From Methylomonas subterranea (GTDB lineage: Bacteria; Pseudomonadota; Gammaproteobacteria; Methylococcales; Methylomonadaceae): DNA of 64,000 nucleotides. Position 1 is the stretch's first letter; each line of letters opens with the position of its first letter. The translations under genes were made by a program, and so were the position numbers. The DNA lies in the NCBI RefSeq assembly GCF_024505185.1, contig NZ_JANIBJ010000001.1, positions 202,117 through 266,116 of the forward strand, written 5' to 3'. Of the stretch, positions 1 to 8,466 are shown one piece after another. The notes beneath the pieces were generated by a model, which saw only the letters and a program-made list of their open reading frames with translations, did not search any database and was not told where the DNA came from.

Positions 1-1
1 G

Positions 2-598
2 GTGATTTTCGACGAATTTGTGCTGGAGCAAACCTATATTCCGTTTTTATATCAATATAACCGGCCCGACAAGTTGCAGATTTTTTATCACGCCACCAGC
101 AAGCATGTGGCGGTGTATATCATCGACGAACACGGTTCATTGTTTGTGCGTCAACACAGCAATGCCAATCCGCAACATATACTGGTTCACTACTGCTTAT
201 TTATCAAAACCCTGCAATTGCAGGCCAAATTGCCGGAATACATCGGTATCGAGTGCTATGAAATTCAAAAAAACTCGACCGGAGTGGTGTCGTGTCACCC
301 AACCGAGGTAAAGCCGGGCAATACCGCCTTGGATTTGCGGGTAAGAATCGTGGTCGATCGTTCCCGAGGGCCGGTCGTGTATTGTAACGAACGCAAATTC
401 GATCTCGCCGAGGCCGGGGCTTACCAGAGTTTAAAAAACCATATTTTCGGTTTTAGAAAAAATCGCGAAGACTATCCCTTTCATATTACCGAAGTCGACG
501 CGCCCGGCGAAATATTGGGGATACAGCAGATGGATCAGGCTCAAAGTCTGCATTATTTAAATTACAAACAAAAAATCGAGGACAAACTGAATATTTGA
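2..598 (+). CDS. Class I adenylate cyclase, C-terminal part (partial)
   Basis: The reading frame is open from the window edge, so the true start lies upstream; the GTG at base 2 is only the first usable codon. The 198 visible residues resemble the C-terminal regulatory part of class I (CyaA-type) adenylate cyclases, which make cAMP from ATP in the cytoplasm. The resemblance rests on three blocks: VVYCNERKFDLAEAG, then YPFHITEVD, then LHYLNYKQKIEDKLN at the end. Pseudomonas-type CyaA ends with a similar arrangement of a Y-C-D/N-E-R-E/K-F block, a YP-x-YIT-D-D block and a YL-x-YK-x-x-IE tail. The catalytic N-terminal domain is outside the window, so the call depends on recalled C-terminal similarity. 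It is followed after about 95 bases by a separately translated PilZ gene. Confidence 0.6.
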   Translation: MIFDEFVLEQTYIPFLYQYNRPDKLQIFYHATSKHVAVYIIDEHGSLFVRQHSNANPQHILVHYCLFIKTLQLQAKLPEYIGIECYEIQKNSTGVVSCHPTEVKPGNTALDLRVRIVVDRSRGPVVYCNERKFDLAEAGAYQSLKNHIFGFRKNREDYPFHITEVDAPGEILGIQQMDQAQSLHYLNYKQKIEDKLNI

Positions 599-692
599 CC
601 GGCCGTCGATAGGCTACCGAGACATTAGATAAATTTTACCGCTCAAGGGTTTATGCCTATACTCACGACCATGATCAACATGGAGTCAGAAA

Positions 693-1049
693 GTGGAAGC
701 CGACCAACGCATTCATAAACGCTTTAATCCCGAAGGACTTACCGCCCACATCATCATCGATCCGCCGCCGCCCGATCAAGAGATCGTCATCGAGGGCGTG
801 GTGCTGGATATGAGTTACAAGGGGATCAAGATCAAACTGGAAGAGCCCTTGAATCCCGAGGTCGAGCAGGGAGAACTCAGAATTTCCATCGTTTTGCCGG
901 AGTCCGGGGTATCGGTTTCCATTCACGGCATGATCAAGCACATTCAGGAAAAAGGCGAATGCGGCCTGCAATATGCCGAGCGGCATACCGAAGATGAAAT
1001 GGACAATCTGATGTTCGAGTGCGTGAAATTCGCCGCCGATTCCGAGTAG
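693..1049 (+). CDS. PilZ domain protein, 118 aa
   Basis: A stand-alone PilZ domain, the usual cytoplasmic receptor for cyclic-di-GMP. It opens with a basic stretch (IHKRFNPEGL) where the RxxxR motif normally sits. The beta-strand LDMSYKGIKIKLEEPL occupies the place of the D/NxSxxG motif: DMSYKG retains S and G. Only part of the arginine pair is obvious, so ligand binding is likely but not certain. The start chosen is the GTG at 693, preceded by a GGAG-like sequence at 682-685; the ATG at 671 is in another frame. One base separates its stop from the next small gene, which suggests co-transcription. Confidence 0.8.
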   Translation: MEADQRIHKRFNPEGLTAHIIIDPPPPDQEIVIEGVVLDMSYKGIKIKLEEPLNPEVEQGELRISIVLPESGVSVSIHGMIKHIQEKGECGLQYAERHTEDEMDNLMFECVKFAADSE

Positions 1050-1050
1050 T

Positions 1051-1245
1051 ATGAAACCGACGGTCAAATCGGCGGCGGCCTTTATTGTGAATGCGTGGCA
1101 AAATTGTAACGGCGAGGCGGCTTATCAACGTTATCTGGAGCATTGGCGGCGGCAGCACGCCTCGGAAGGGCAGCCCCTGAGCCGCAAGGCGTTTTTCGCC
1201 GCCGAAACCCAACGTAAATGGAACGGCATCAAGCGTTGTTGCTGA
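1051..1245 (+). CDS. YbdD/YjiX family mini-protein, 64 aa
   Basis: A 64-residue protein that matches the YbdD/YjiX (DUF466) family in size and pattern: a central YxxYLEHWRRQH segment, an FF-A-E-x-Q-x-x-R segment and the family's characteristic C-terminal RCC. In Escherichia coli these proteins are encoded just after the pyruvate/peptide transporters CstA and BtsT. No such transporter is visible here; the gene follows a PilZ gene by one base. Function is not established from sequence, and the paired terminal cysteines suggest metal or redox chemistry only as speculation. Confidence 0.7.
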   Translation: MKPTVKSAAAFIVNAWQNCNGEAAYQRYLEHWRRQHASEGQPLSRKAFFAAETQRKWNGIKRCC

Positions 1246-1355
1246 TTTTACATGAGCCGATTAATCCTTCCGGCCAACTTCGGCACTTGCCCTAATCGCC
1301 CCGTTGTCGAGTCTTGGGTCTAGGGTATGCATCTTAGACCTGCTTGACTTCAGCC

Positions 1356-1877
1356 TTAGTTTTGTAAAATTTTACTTCCCTTGATTGCCACATCCTTACT
1401 AGCTTTGACGTTGATATTACCGCTACCGTTAATCGTAATATCATGACCGCTCAGCAATATAGAACCATCTTTTTTCATTATCAATTTTGCATTGCCGACC
1501 ACTAATTCAATTGAATCGCCCGCCACTATCCGCAGGCTTTTACCGATATTCAATTTACCATTAGCAGTGACTGAGAGGGCGGCGTCTTTACCAACAGTTA
1601 CGGATTGGTTGAAATTAACCGTCAAATTGGCATTACTGCCGACATTAACATTCAGTCCGCCACCGACCGTCAGCGTATCACTATTGCCCACGTTGACATT
1701 ACGTCCGGATCCCACCGAAAGTGTATCGTTAGCTCCGACAGCGACGTTACGGCCAACCCCCACTGTTAGATTGTCATTGCTGCCAATAGAGGCATTGCGA
1801 GAACCTCCGACGGTGAGAGTATCATTGCCGCCTATGGTGTCGACTCGATTGCTTTGTGTGTTTTTATTCTCAGCCAT
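1356..1877 (-). CDS. Orphan VgrG/gp5-type beta-prism repeat protein, 173 aa
   Basis: After a short leader, the protein consists of about fifteen octapeptide units of the form [TSNA]-[VI]-G-x5 (TVGGSRNA, SIGSNDNL, TVGVGRNV, AVGANDTL and so on). It then ends in a tail with KLIMKKDGSILLSG and GSGNINVKASKDVAIKGSK. The same VxGxxxxx octapeptides build the triple-stranded beta-prism needle of phage T4 gp5 and of VgrG spike proteins in type VI secretion, and the KKDG tail is common at the C-terminus of VgrG. The gp27-like and OB-fold domains of a complete VgrG are absent, so this is a free-standing spike C-terminus. A GGGGAG ribosome site lies 8-9 bases before the ATG. No secretion gene is nearby; it may be a remnant or an accessory piece. 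Confidence 0.6.
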   Translation of the reverse strand: MAENKNTQSNRVDTIGGNDTLTVGGSRNASIGSNDNLTVGVGRNVAVGANDTLSVGSGRNVNVGNSDTLTVGGGLNVNVGSNANLTVNFNQSVTVGKDAALSVTANGKLNIGKSLRIVAGDSIELVVGNAKLIMKKDGSILLSGHDITINGSGNINVKASKDVAIKGSKILQN

Positions 1878-2262
1878 GCCGCGCGCTCCCCAAAAGGTTA
1901 AAGTAATATTTGCTCAAACTCAGTCTAAGTTGATGTGTAAACCAGAGTCAAATAATCATCGGCAACGGCTTCCGGCCTGCGAGACACAGTAACGCTGATG
2001 AAGGCGGGGCGCCGCCCCTGGTTAGGGAAGGCAATCGAGTAAGAGTAACGCACGGTCGCGATGCTGGCCTTGCAAATCGTGATTACGCGTCGCTCCCACC
2101 ATGACTTTCAGTGTAATTGGATGGCCGGATTATTCAGGGATTTCCCTCAGACCATTCTCGGCCCTTGTTCTCCAATGACGCACTTGCGGCGATTCATCGG
2201 AACAGGCGACTGTTTTGGGTCGGAATACGCTGGATTCCGGCTGGGGAGCAGTCGCCAGAATG
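1878..2262. other. Intergenic stretch without a supported gene
   Basis: About 385 bases between two minus-strand genes. Short open frames occur on the plus strand (2061-2309), but they lack a ribosome site, overlap the CBS gene and look non-coding. I see no convincing hairpin, promoter or repeat here. The promoter of the spike-like gene at 1356-1877 is expected in this stretch. Confidence 0.5.
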
Positions 2263-2670
2263 TTATAAATTCTTATACATGCCATCCAATACCAATGCGT
2301 TGGGGCTGACCATGCCGATCACGCTGCCGTTTTCGACGACGGGCGCGCGGACTAGGTTATAGTTTGAAAACAGGCGCGAACAATGCCGAATATCCATGTC
2401 GGGATTCACCTGGATCACCGGGCAGGTCATGATTTCATAGACATTGACCCGGTCCGGCGCTCTGTCTTTCGCCAACACGTGGCGGGCAATGTCTCCGCTG
2501 GTTATCAGGCCGTAATCGTCGAATTCATGGCGTTTTTCTACCACCAACACCGAGGTTTTATGGGATTTCATTTTAATCAGCGCGTCTTTAACCGTTTCGG
2601 AGCCATGAATGCGGGCGAAATCGGTTCTCATGATATCTCTGACACGTATGGTTTTGGCGCTATCGATCAT
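2263..2670 (-). CDS. CBS domain pair protein, 135 aa
   Basis: A protein made only of two CBS motifs, the fold that binds adenine nucleotides and gates partner proteins. The first motif runs from VRDIMRTDFARIHGSETVKDALIKM to YGLITSGDIARHVL. The second runs from VYEIMTCPVIQVNPDMDIRHCSRLF to GMVSPNALV. It is the last gene of a minus-strand operon, overlapping the PII-like gene by 4 bases (ATGA). That context suggests it helps regulate the DUF1538 or CPA2 membrane proteins of the operon in response to energy state; this is inference. Confidence 0.85.
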   Translation of the reverse strand: MIDSAKTIRVRDIMRTDFARIHGSETVKDALIKMKSHKTSVLVVEKRHEFDDYGLITSGDIARHVLAKDRAPDRVNVYEIMTCPVIQVNPDMDIRHCSRLFSNYNLVRAPVVENGSVIGMVSPNALVLDGMYKNL

Positions 2671-3017
2671 ATTTCATCTTCCAGTTCTTGAGTAAGTTGT
2701 TCGACTTGATGCATCACGCCTATGGCGTCTTCCACATCGATCTTAAAAGCGATACCCGAACCCGGTTGGGTATCGAATTCGCCGGCCTTGGCGATTTTTT
2801 CCAATATATAGCGGCTCAAATGCTCTTCCACCAAAAATAATAAAACATCGCGCTGCACATCCAGCGTCAGGCCGAAGAATGTCTTGGATTGCTTGATGCC
2901 CTCGCCGCGAGCCTGGGTAATCACCGTGGCGCCCTTGGCGCCGCTTTTACGGGCGGTATCCAGCACCAACTCGGTTTTGGTGTCGTCGACAAATGCTATG
3001 ATCAATTTGAAGCGCAT
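2667..3017 (-). CDS. PII-like signalling protein, 116 aa
   Basis: The start used is the ATG at 3017 (MRFKLIIAFVDD), which has an AGGA sequence shortly upstream. The frame stays open to 3062, but that extension overlaps the upstream gene. The sequence has the layout of PII-like proteins: a first strand KLIIAFVDDTKTELVLDTARKSGAKGATVI, then ARGEGIKQSKTFFGLTL in the T-loop region, a strand DVLLFLVEE, and a C-terminal part ending PGSGIAFKIDVEDAIGVM. It lacks the canonical uridylylated tyrosine loop of GlnB. PII-like proteins typically bind nucleotides and control neighbouring transporters, so the likely partners are the two DUF1538 proteins immediately upstream. The gene is 8 bases from one of them and overlaps the CBS gene by 4 bases. 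Confidence 0.8.
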   Translation of the reverse strand: MRFKLIIAFVDDTKTELVLDTARKSGAKGATVITQARGEGIKQSKTFFGLTLDVQRDVLLFLVEEHLSRYILEKIAKAGEFDTQPGSGIAFKIDVEDAIGVMHQVEQLTQELEDEI

Positions 3018-3025
3018 GGTAATCC

Positions 3026-3805
3026 TCACGTGTGGTTTGAATTGCGTTTTTTGCGGCGCCATTCGGCGAGTTGAGCATATGCCAGCACGCTGATGCCGGG
3101 AAACAACGTGGCCAGGGAAATTAAACCAAAGCCATCCAGCAATGGATCGCGGCCTTGAAGGGTGGTCGCCAGACTCAGGCCCAGCGCGGTCACGATGGGT
3201 ACTGTAACGGTGGAGGTGGTGACGCCGCCCACATCAAGGGCAAGTCCAATCATCAATTTAGGTGCAAACACTGTTTGGATGGCAATTATGGCATAGGCAG
3301 CAACTATGTAGTAATACAGCTGCGTGCCCGTGACGATTCTGAAAGTACCTACTGCGATTGCAAGCGCAACCCCCAGTGCTACCGCGATACGTAAGCCCCA
3401 GGCATTGATGGATTTGCTGGAAATTTCTTCGGCTTTGATGGCCACGGCCAGTAATGAAGGTTCCGCCAGGGTAGTGGCGAAGCCGATGCAGGCACCGAAT
3501 AGGTAAACCCAGCCGTAATTGCGCCAATCGATAGCCGCTGTGCTATCGGGAATATTCAGAAACGCCGGTGCGGTTAATTGGGTTGCCATTAGTTCGCCCA
3601 GGGGAAATAAGGCTATTTTCAAGCCGTCCAGGAAGAAAGTGATGCCGATCAGGATATTGATAAATCCCAACAATGTTCGGCCCGGATGCGGCAAGGGTTT
3701 ACGAATCACCAGTAGTTGAAAGAAGAAGATGATGATGACAATGGGCATGACATTACGACCTGTTTCCAGAAATGCAGCCAGAAACTGTTCAAACCACTGC
3801 ATCAC
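3026..3805 (-). CDS. DUF1538 family membrane protein (second copy), 259 aa
   Basis: A hydrophobic protein with about seven membrane segments belonging to DUF1538. Shared landmarks with its neighbour are [19 protein letters not shown] near the N-terminus, the [15 protein letters not shown] segment, a [27 protein letters not shown] segment and a [12 protein letters not shown] segment. The repeated xAEPSLxA and D-GGV-T-T-T-VP motifs inside membrane regions suggest a transport pathway, but the substrate is not known from sequence. The gene ends in a basic tail ([12 protein letters not shown]). It overlaps the upstream DUF1538 gene by 4 bases, so the two are probably made together as a heteromer. 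Confidence 0.85.
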   Translation of the reverse strand: MMQWFEQFLAAFLETGRNVMPIVIIIFFFQLLVIRKPLPHPGRTLLGFINILIGITFFLDGLKIALFPLGELMATQLTAPAFLNIPDSTAAIDWRNYGWVYLFGACIGFATTLAEPSLLAVAIKAEEISSKSINAWGLRIAVALGVALAIAVGTFRIVTGTQLYYYIVAAYAIIAIQTVFAPKLMIGLALDVGGVTTSTVTVPIVTALGLSLATTLQGRDPLLDGFGLISLATLFPGISVLAYAQLAEWRRKKRNSNHT

Positions 3806-4545
3806 GTCACTATTCCAAATGCCATGACGAATATCATCGGCAATAAAGAAGCAAAGGCAATCAACCCGAAGCCTTCCGTTATCGGATTGCGGCCCTTGAT
3901 GGAATTGGCTAAGCCAATACCCAGGGCGGTGACTAGAGGTACCGTAATGGTAGTGGTGGCCACACCCCCGGAATCAAACGCAATGCCGACAATTTCGGCC
4001 GGCGCGAAAGGTGCCAATACAGTCACGATGAAGTAGCCGCTGATTATGAAATAGTGCAGCGGCCAGCCTATCAGGATGCGTAGTACGCCAATTACAATGG
4101 CCATGCCCACGGCAGTAGCTACGGTCAGGCGTAGCGTCAATGCATAGTCGGATTTTGCTCGTGGACTATTTTCAATGAAATGCGCGGCACCAGCGATATC
4201 GGCGGCTTTTTGGGCAACAGCGATCAAAGAGGGCTCGGCCACGGCAGAGCCAAACCCTAAGCAAAATGCAAACAGCAATAACCAGAATACGCTCCCTTTA
4301 CGGGCAAAGGCGTTAGCCATGGATTCGCCGATGGGAAATAGACTCTGTTCCAGGCCCAGCATGAAAAAGGTTAAACCGAGCACCACAAACAAGGAGCCGA
4401 TTATCAAATCGGCAACGTTCGGAATGGGCTGGTGAATGACCAGCAATTGAAAAACCAACACTACGACTAGAATCGGCAACAGATCGAAACAACTGCTAAT
4501 GATTAATTTGAAAAAACGTTTGATGCTTAGCATGATGGCTATCAA
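3802..4545 (-). CDS. DUF1538 family membrane protein (first copy), 247 aa
   Basis: Paralogue of the next gene and likewise all membrane segments. Landmarks are [61 protein letters not shown] and [15 protein letters not shown]. The loop after the AEPSL motif is longer than in the partner. The second start codon (MLSIKRFFK) is possible but the first is used. It lies 35 bases after the CPA2 antiporter gene and overlaps its twin by 4 bases, so it is part of one operon. The adjacent PII-like and CBS genes point to nucleotide-controlled transport; the ion or substrate is unknown. Confidence 0.85.
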   Translation of the reverse strand: MIAIMLSIKRFFKLIISSCFDLLPILVVVLVFQLLVIHQPIPNVADLIIGSLFVVLGLTFFMLGLEQSLFPIGESMANAFARKGSVFWLLLFAFCLGFGSAVAEPSLIAVAQKAADIAGAAHFIENSPRAKSDYALTLRLTVATAVGMAIVIGVLRILIGWPLHYFIISGYFIVTVLAPFAPAEIVGIAFDSGGVATTTITVPLVTALGIGLANSIKGRNPITEGFGLIAFASLLPMIFVMAFGIVT

Positions 4546-4580
4546 TAAAGTTTTGACACCAGTCGATTTGCGGTATGTGA

Positions 4581-6122
4581 TTATTTATCTAAATTCAGCA
4601 TGTGATCGGCCATTCGGTTGCCAGCTTCGTATAACGGATGAACTACAAAGTCGGCGCCTAGGCGTTGCAATTCTACTTGTTCGTCGCTGTAATAACAAAT
4701 AGTGCCGATTTTGCCTTTAAATCCACGATGTTTCAGTTGCTGGATCGCGGAAAATCTGAGGTCAAAATCAGGTAAAGTCAAAATTACACCTTTAATTTTA
4801 TTCAGCGGTAACCCGCTCCATAATTCGGTATCGACAGAATCACCGTAAATTACGCGGCGATTTTTTGCGAGTTGGATTTCCACAACCGTAGGGTCGGCAT
4901 CTAAGCCCACGACGCGCTTATGTTTTGCATGCAGCGCCATATAGGCCGATACGCCTGTGCGTCCCATGCCTACTACCAGCCATTCGGTTGCGCCTAGCGA
5001 TTCAGGGATACGGCCGAAATGTTGTTGCCGTTTTTTGCGTTCGAAGCGTATGAGTAACGGCTCTAACTTGTTAAATATTAGGTGTGAATAGCGATTCAAA
5101 GGTGCGGCGATGGCCAATGAGCCGGCCACCGCCAAGCTGATGATGGGTTGCCACTCCGGCCCCAGCAGACCGGAGTTCACCACCGATTCGGTGGTGATCA
5201 AGGCAAACTCGCTGTAGGTGGTCAATGCCAGCGACGACACAAACGCGGTACGGGCCCGCAGTCCGGCCATGATGAACAGGAAAAAAAACAATCCGCCTTG
5301 CAGCGGTAGCCAGGCCAACAGGGACAAAGCCGTCAGTGCCTGCTGCTGAGTGGGTAAATCGTTCAAGCCGATTTGCAGGAAAAACGCTACCAGAAACAGT
5401 TCTTTCAGGCTCCAGAGTTTATGGGCGATGTCTTCGGTTTTGCTGTGTCCGCCCAGCATGATGCCGGTTAACAAAGCCCCGATGTCCGCCGAAATACCCA
5501 AGTAATCCGCGAACACGCCGCCGGCCAAGGCCATGGTCACGCCCAGCAGCAGGCGCAATTCCGCGTTACGGCTGGCCTCCAGTAAACGATAGGCGATAGG
5601 ACGGAGGAAAGGAATGGCCAACAATTCCAGCGCCCACGGCGTGGGTTGGTGGCCGTCGGTAAAGGCCAGCAAGGCGATGGCGATCATGTCTTGCAGGATC
5701 AGGATACTCAGCACATCCCGGCCGTGAAACGAAGACAGTTCGCCGTTGTCTTCCAGCACCTTGATGGCCAGCACGGTACTGGAGAACGCCAGACTGACGC
5801 CCAGCACCAAGCCGCCGGTAATTTGTTTGCCCAGCCAGAAAAACATCAACGCGGAAACGGCGGTGACTATCAGTAAATGCCAGCCGCCGACACTTAAAAC
5901 CTCGCTTCGAATTAACGAGCGCGGTTTGATTTTGAGTCCCACCGTAAACAACAACAATTCGATACCGATATCGGCAATATGCGGTATGGCCGTGAAGGTC
6001 GTGAAACCCGAGGCATGCAGAGCGTAACCGGCAATGAGATAACCCACCAGCGGCGGAAACAGCAAGCGGCTGGCTATCAGTCCCATCAGATAGGCGCTGC
6101 CTATCCACACTAATTCAATCAT
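4581..6122 (-). CDS. CPA2 family cation:proton antiporter with TrkA-N domain, 513 aa
   Basis: Start taken at ATG 6122 ([22 protein letters not shown]). The open frame runs further upstream, but that part is the antisense shadow of the amidohydrolase gene. Residues 1-380 form the sodium/hydrogen exchanger domain, with [25 protein letters not shown], the intramembrane [13 protein letters not shown] and [12 protein letters not shown]. From about residue 400 there is a cytosolic NAD-binding TrkA-N fold ([18 protein letters not shown], then VVGLDADP and VIYGDSVD). This is the KefB/YbaL architecture, expected to exchange K+ or Na+ for protons at the inner membrane. A C-terminal TrkA-C domain is not evident. 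It heads the DUF1538-PII-CBS gene set. Confidence 0.85.
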   Translation of the reverse strand: MIELVWIGSAYLMGLIASRLLFPPLVGYLIAGYALHASGFTTFTAIPHIADIGIELLLFTVGLKIKPRSLIRSEVLSVGGWHLLIVTAVSALMFFWLGKQITGGLVLGVSLAFSSTVLAIKVLEDNGELSSFHGRDVLSILILQDMIAIALLAFTDGHQPTPWALELLAIPFLRPIAYRLLEASRNAELRLLLGVTMALAGGVFADYLGISADIGALLTGIMLGGHSKTEDIAHKLWSLKELFLVAFFLQIGLNDLPTQQQALTALSLLAWLPLQGGLFFFLFIMAGLRARTAFVSSLALTTYSEFALITTESVVNSGLLGPEWQPIISLAVAGSLAIAAPLNRYSHLIFNKLEPLLIRFERKKRQQHFGRIPESLGATEWLVVGMGRTGVSAYMALHAKHKRVVGLDADPTVVEIQLAKNRRVIYGDSVDTELWSGLPLNKIKGVILTLPDFDLRFSAIQQLKHRGFKGKIGTICYYSDEQVELQRLGADFVVHPLYEAGNRMADHMLNLDK

Positions 6123-6187
6123 GGTTATTTCCAGTATATAAGGTTCATCAAGTATGACGATTGGTTTAGTGACAAATGAATTTACAG

Positions 6188-7072
6188 TTAATCTATATAG
6201 CGTTTCACCAGTTCGCCGTAGGCATCGATGCGCCTGTCGCGCAAAAACGGCCAGATTCGGCGCACGTCTTCGCTGCGTTTGGGATCGAGCGTGGCCAGTA
6301 ACAGCGTGTCTTGCCGGTCGTCGACATGGGCGAGATATTCGCCTTGCGGGCCGGCGATGAAGCTGTTGCCCCAGAACTGGATGCCGCTGGCTTGGCTCGG
6401 CGCGGCTTCGTAGCCGATGCGGTTGCAGGCGATCAACGGTAGGCCATTGGCGACGGCGTGGCCGCGTTGTACGGTAATCCAGGCGTCCAGCTGGCGCTGT
6501 TTTTCGGCCGCGTCGTCGTCCGGATTCCAGCCTATGGCGGTGGGATAAATCAATACGTCCGCGCCGGCCAAGGCCATCAGGCGGGCGGCTTCCGGATACC
6601 ATTGATCCCAGCATATCAACACACCCAATTTACCTATTGAAGTTTCAATCGGTTTAAAACCCAGGTCGCCGGGGGTGAAATAAAACTTCTCGTAAAATCC
6701 CGGATCGTCGGGGATGTGCATTTTGCGGAAAGTGCCGGCGATGCCGCCGTCCTTGTCGAACACCACCGCCGTATTGTGGTAAAGGCCAGGCGCGCGTTTT
6801 TCGAATATGGTCGAGACGATGACCACGCGGTTGTCGGCGGCCACTTGGCCGAGGGTTTCGCAGCTTGGACCGGGAACGGCCTGGGCCATGTCGAAGCAGT
6901 CGGTATCTTCGCTTTGGCAGAAATAATGGTCCAGATGCAGTTCCGGCAACACCACCAGATCGGCATTTTGTTGGGCGGCGGCTTCGATTTGGCTGATGGA
7001 ATAGGCCAGATTGGCGTCTCTGCCGCGATTGCAGGGTTGTTGCACGGCGCAGGCGATGATGGATTTTTTCAT
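6188..7072 (-). CDS. aguB: N-carbamoylputrescine amidase
   Basis: A nitrilase-superfamily hydrolase of 294 residues with the Glu-Lys-Cys triad visible at E44 (VLPELH), K117 (TFRKMHIPDD) and C154 (VLICWDQWYPE). The PDDPGFYEKFYFTPGD segment and the CWDQWYPEAAR context are typical of plant and bacterial N-carbamoylputrescine amidases. These cleave N-carbamoylputrescine to putrescine, CO2 and ammonia in the cytosol. The preceding gene on the same strand is agmatine deiminase, which makes its substrate, so the pair completes arginine-derived putrescine synthesis. Assignment is strong because motif and neighbour agree. Confidence 0.92.
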   Translation of the reverse strand: MKKSIIACAVQQPCNRGRDANLAYSISQIEAAAQQNADLVVLPELHLDHYFCQSEDTDCFDMAQAVPGPSCETLGQVAADNRVVIVSTIFEKRAPGLYHNTAVVFDKDGGIAGTFRKMHIPDDPGFYEKFYFTPGDLGFKPIETSIGKLGVLICWDQWYPEAARLMALAGADVLIYPTAIGWNPDDDAAEKQRQLDAWITVQRGHAVANGLPLIACNRIGYEAAPSQASGIQFWGNSFIAGPQGEYLAHVDDRQDTLLLATLDPKRSEDVRRIWPFLRDRRIDAYGELVKRYID

Positions 7073-7137
7073 AGGGTAATCGAGTGCGTTATGAAAAAGG
7101 CTAGGGTACGCAGCGCGTACCCTAGCGGCAAATTAGC

Positions 7138-8175
7138 TCAGGGTTCGAAATTCAAGCTTACAAAGGCCGGGATTTGCATGCTGGCGCAATGCAGGCTGCC
7201 GTATTGATGCACCAGGGGCCGGCAGGGCACGGGGACGATTTCGCGGTCCGGAAAGCTCGCGGCCAAGCGTTCCAAAGCCACTTTATCGTTAGCATCGTCA
7301 TAAACCGGCACCAAGACCGCACCGTTGATAATCAGGAAATTGGCATAATTGGCCGGCAGGCGTTGGCCGTTTTCGTCGGTGATAGGCTTGGGCAGCGGCA
7401 GGGCAACCAGTTTATAAGGTTCGCCGGCCTCGGTTTTAAAGGCTTGCAACTGCGCTTCCATGTTTTTAAGGCTGGCGTAATGCGCGTCTTCGGCATCGTC
7501 GCAACTGCTGTAGGCGATGGTTTCGGCGTCGCAAAAACGGGCCAGAGTGTCGATATGGGCATCGGTGTCGTCGCCGGCCAAATTATCCTGTTCTACCCAT
7601 AAAATGCGTTGCGCGCCGAGATAATTCTGTACCTGGCTGGCGATGGCGGCTGGCGACAAATCCGGGTTGCGGTTGGGGTTGAACAGGCAGTTTTTGGTGG
7701 TCATCAGCGTGCCTTGGCCGTCGGATTCCACGCTGCCGCCTTCCAACACCAAGTCGACCGTGGCGGTGGGGTGGCCTTTAAAGATCGGATGCGAAAATAG
7801 CGCCAGATTCAAGGCGTCGTCGGCGGCGTGCGGATATTTATTACCCCAGCCGTTAAAGCGGAAGTTGGCCAATTGCAGCTTGGCTTTCGGGTGTTGCCAT
7901 TCCAGGCTCAAAAATACCGTATCGCGCACCCAGATATCGTTGTAATCGGCTTGAATAAAGTGAATATTGCCGGTGCTTTTCAACAGGCTTTGTATATGCA
8001 CTTCATGTTCGCCGTTTTTGCAAATGACGATCAGCGGCTGGAAGCGGCTGATGGTGGTGGCGATGAAATGATAGGAATCCTCGACGGCGGACAGGTTGGC
8101 GAAGTCGCCGTCGGCATGCGGCCACGCAATGACCACGGCGGCTTGCGGTTCCCATTCGGCTGGAAAACGGATCAT
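7138..8175 (-). CDS. aguA: Agmatine deiminase
   Basis: A 345-residue guanidino-group-modifying enzyme. Family signatures are FPAEWEPQAAVVIAWPH at the N-terminus, NDIWVRDT, VLEGGSVESDGQGTLMTT, the HIDTLARFCD segment and the catalytic cysteine at about C330 in YGSLHCASMQIP. It converts agmatine to N-carbamoylputrescine and ammonia. It is transcribed immediately before aguB (65-base gap), giving a two-step polyamine pathway. The upstream region is shared with the divergent EamA transporter gene. Confidence 0.93.
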   Translation of the reverse strand: MIRFPAEWEPQAAVVIAWPHADGDFANLSAVEDSYHFIATTISRFQPLIVICKNGEHEVHIQSLLKSTGNIHFIQADYNDIWVRDTVFLSLEWQHPKAKLQLANFRFNGWGNKYPHAADDALNLALFSHPIFKGHPTATVDLVLEGGSVESDGQGTLMTTKNCLFNPNRNPDLSPAAIASQVQNYLGAQRILWVEQDNLAGDDTDAHIDTLARFCDAETIAYSSCDDAEDAHYASLKNMEAQLQAFKTEAGEPYKLVALPLPKPITDENGQRLPANYANFLIINGAVLVPVYDDANDKVALERLAASFPDREIVPVPCRPLVHQYGSLHCASMQIPAFVSLNFEP

Positions 8176-8268
8176 GAAATACTCCCTGATTGAATATGGT
8201 TTGAAAACGGATGCGCTATTGTATCAATGCTGCCTGGGGAATGTTTTACCGGTTCAAAATATGTCCGA

Positions 8269-8297
8269 TTGACAGCGTCCGCACCGGACTCTATAGT
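8269..8297 (+). promoter_or_regulatory. Sigma70-type promoter for the EamA transporter gene
   Basis: TTGACA at 8269-8274, a 17-base spacer, then TATAGT at 8292-8297. This is nearly the sigma70 consensus. It faces the transporter gene at 8467 and would give a 5' leader of about 165 bases. That leader contains a small GC hairpin (CGCGG at 8404-8408 pairing with CCGCG at 8415-8419) before the ribosome site. I could not match the leader to a known riboswitch. Confidence 0.7.
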
Positions 8298-8466
8298 CTG
8301 CGCCCATGCGCATTTATACACGTATTTCAAACAAGCAAACATGGCTAGGGATTACCCCCTTTTGCCGTGGTGCTGTCGTTTAGTTAATCGATTTTAAAGC
8401 AACCGCGGGCTCTACCGCGTTTGCTCCGCTTTTCGCCCACGGCCCGCAACCATCCTGGAGGCCATA

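Noticed and set aside
6123..6614. N-terminal extension of the CPA2 antiporter frame
   Set aside because: It is antisense-frame overlap with the aguB gene, basic and low in hydrophobic residues; the family start [12 protein letters not shown] is at 6122.
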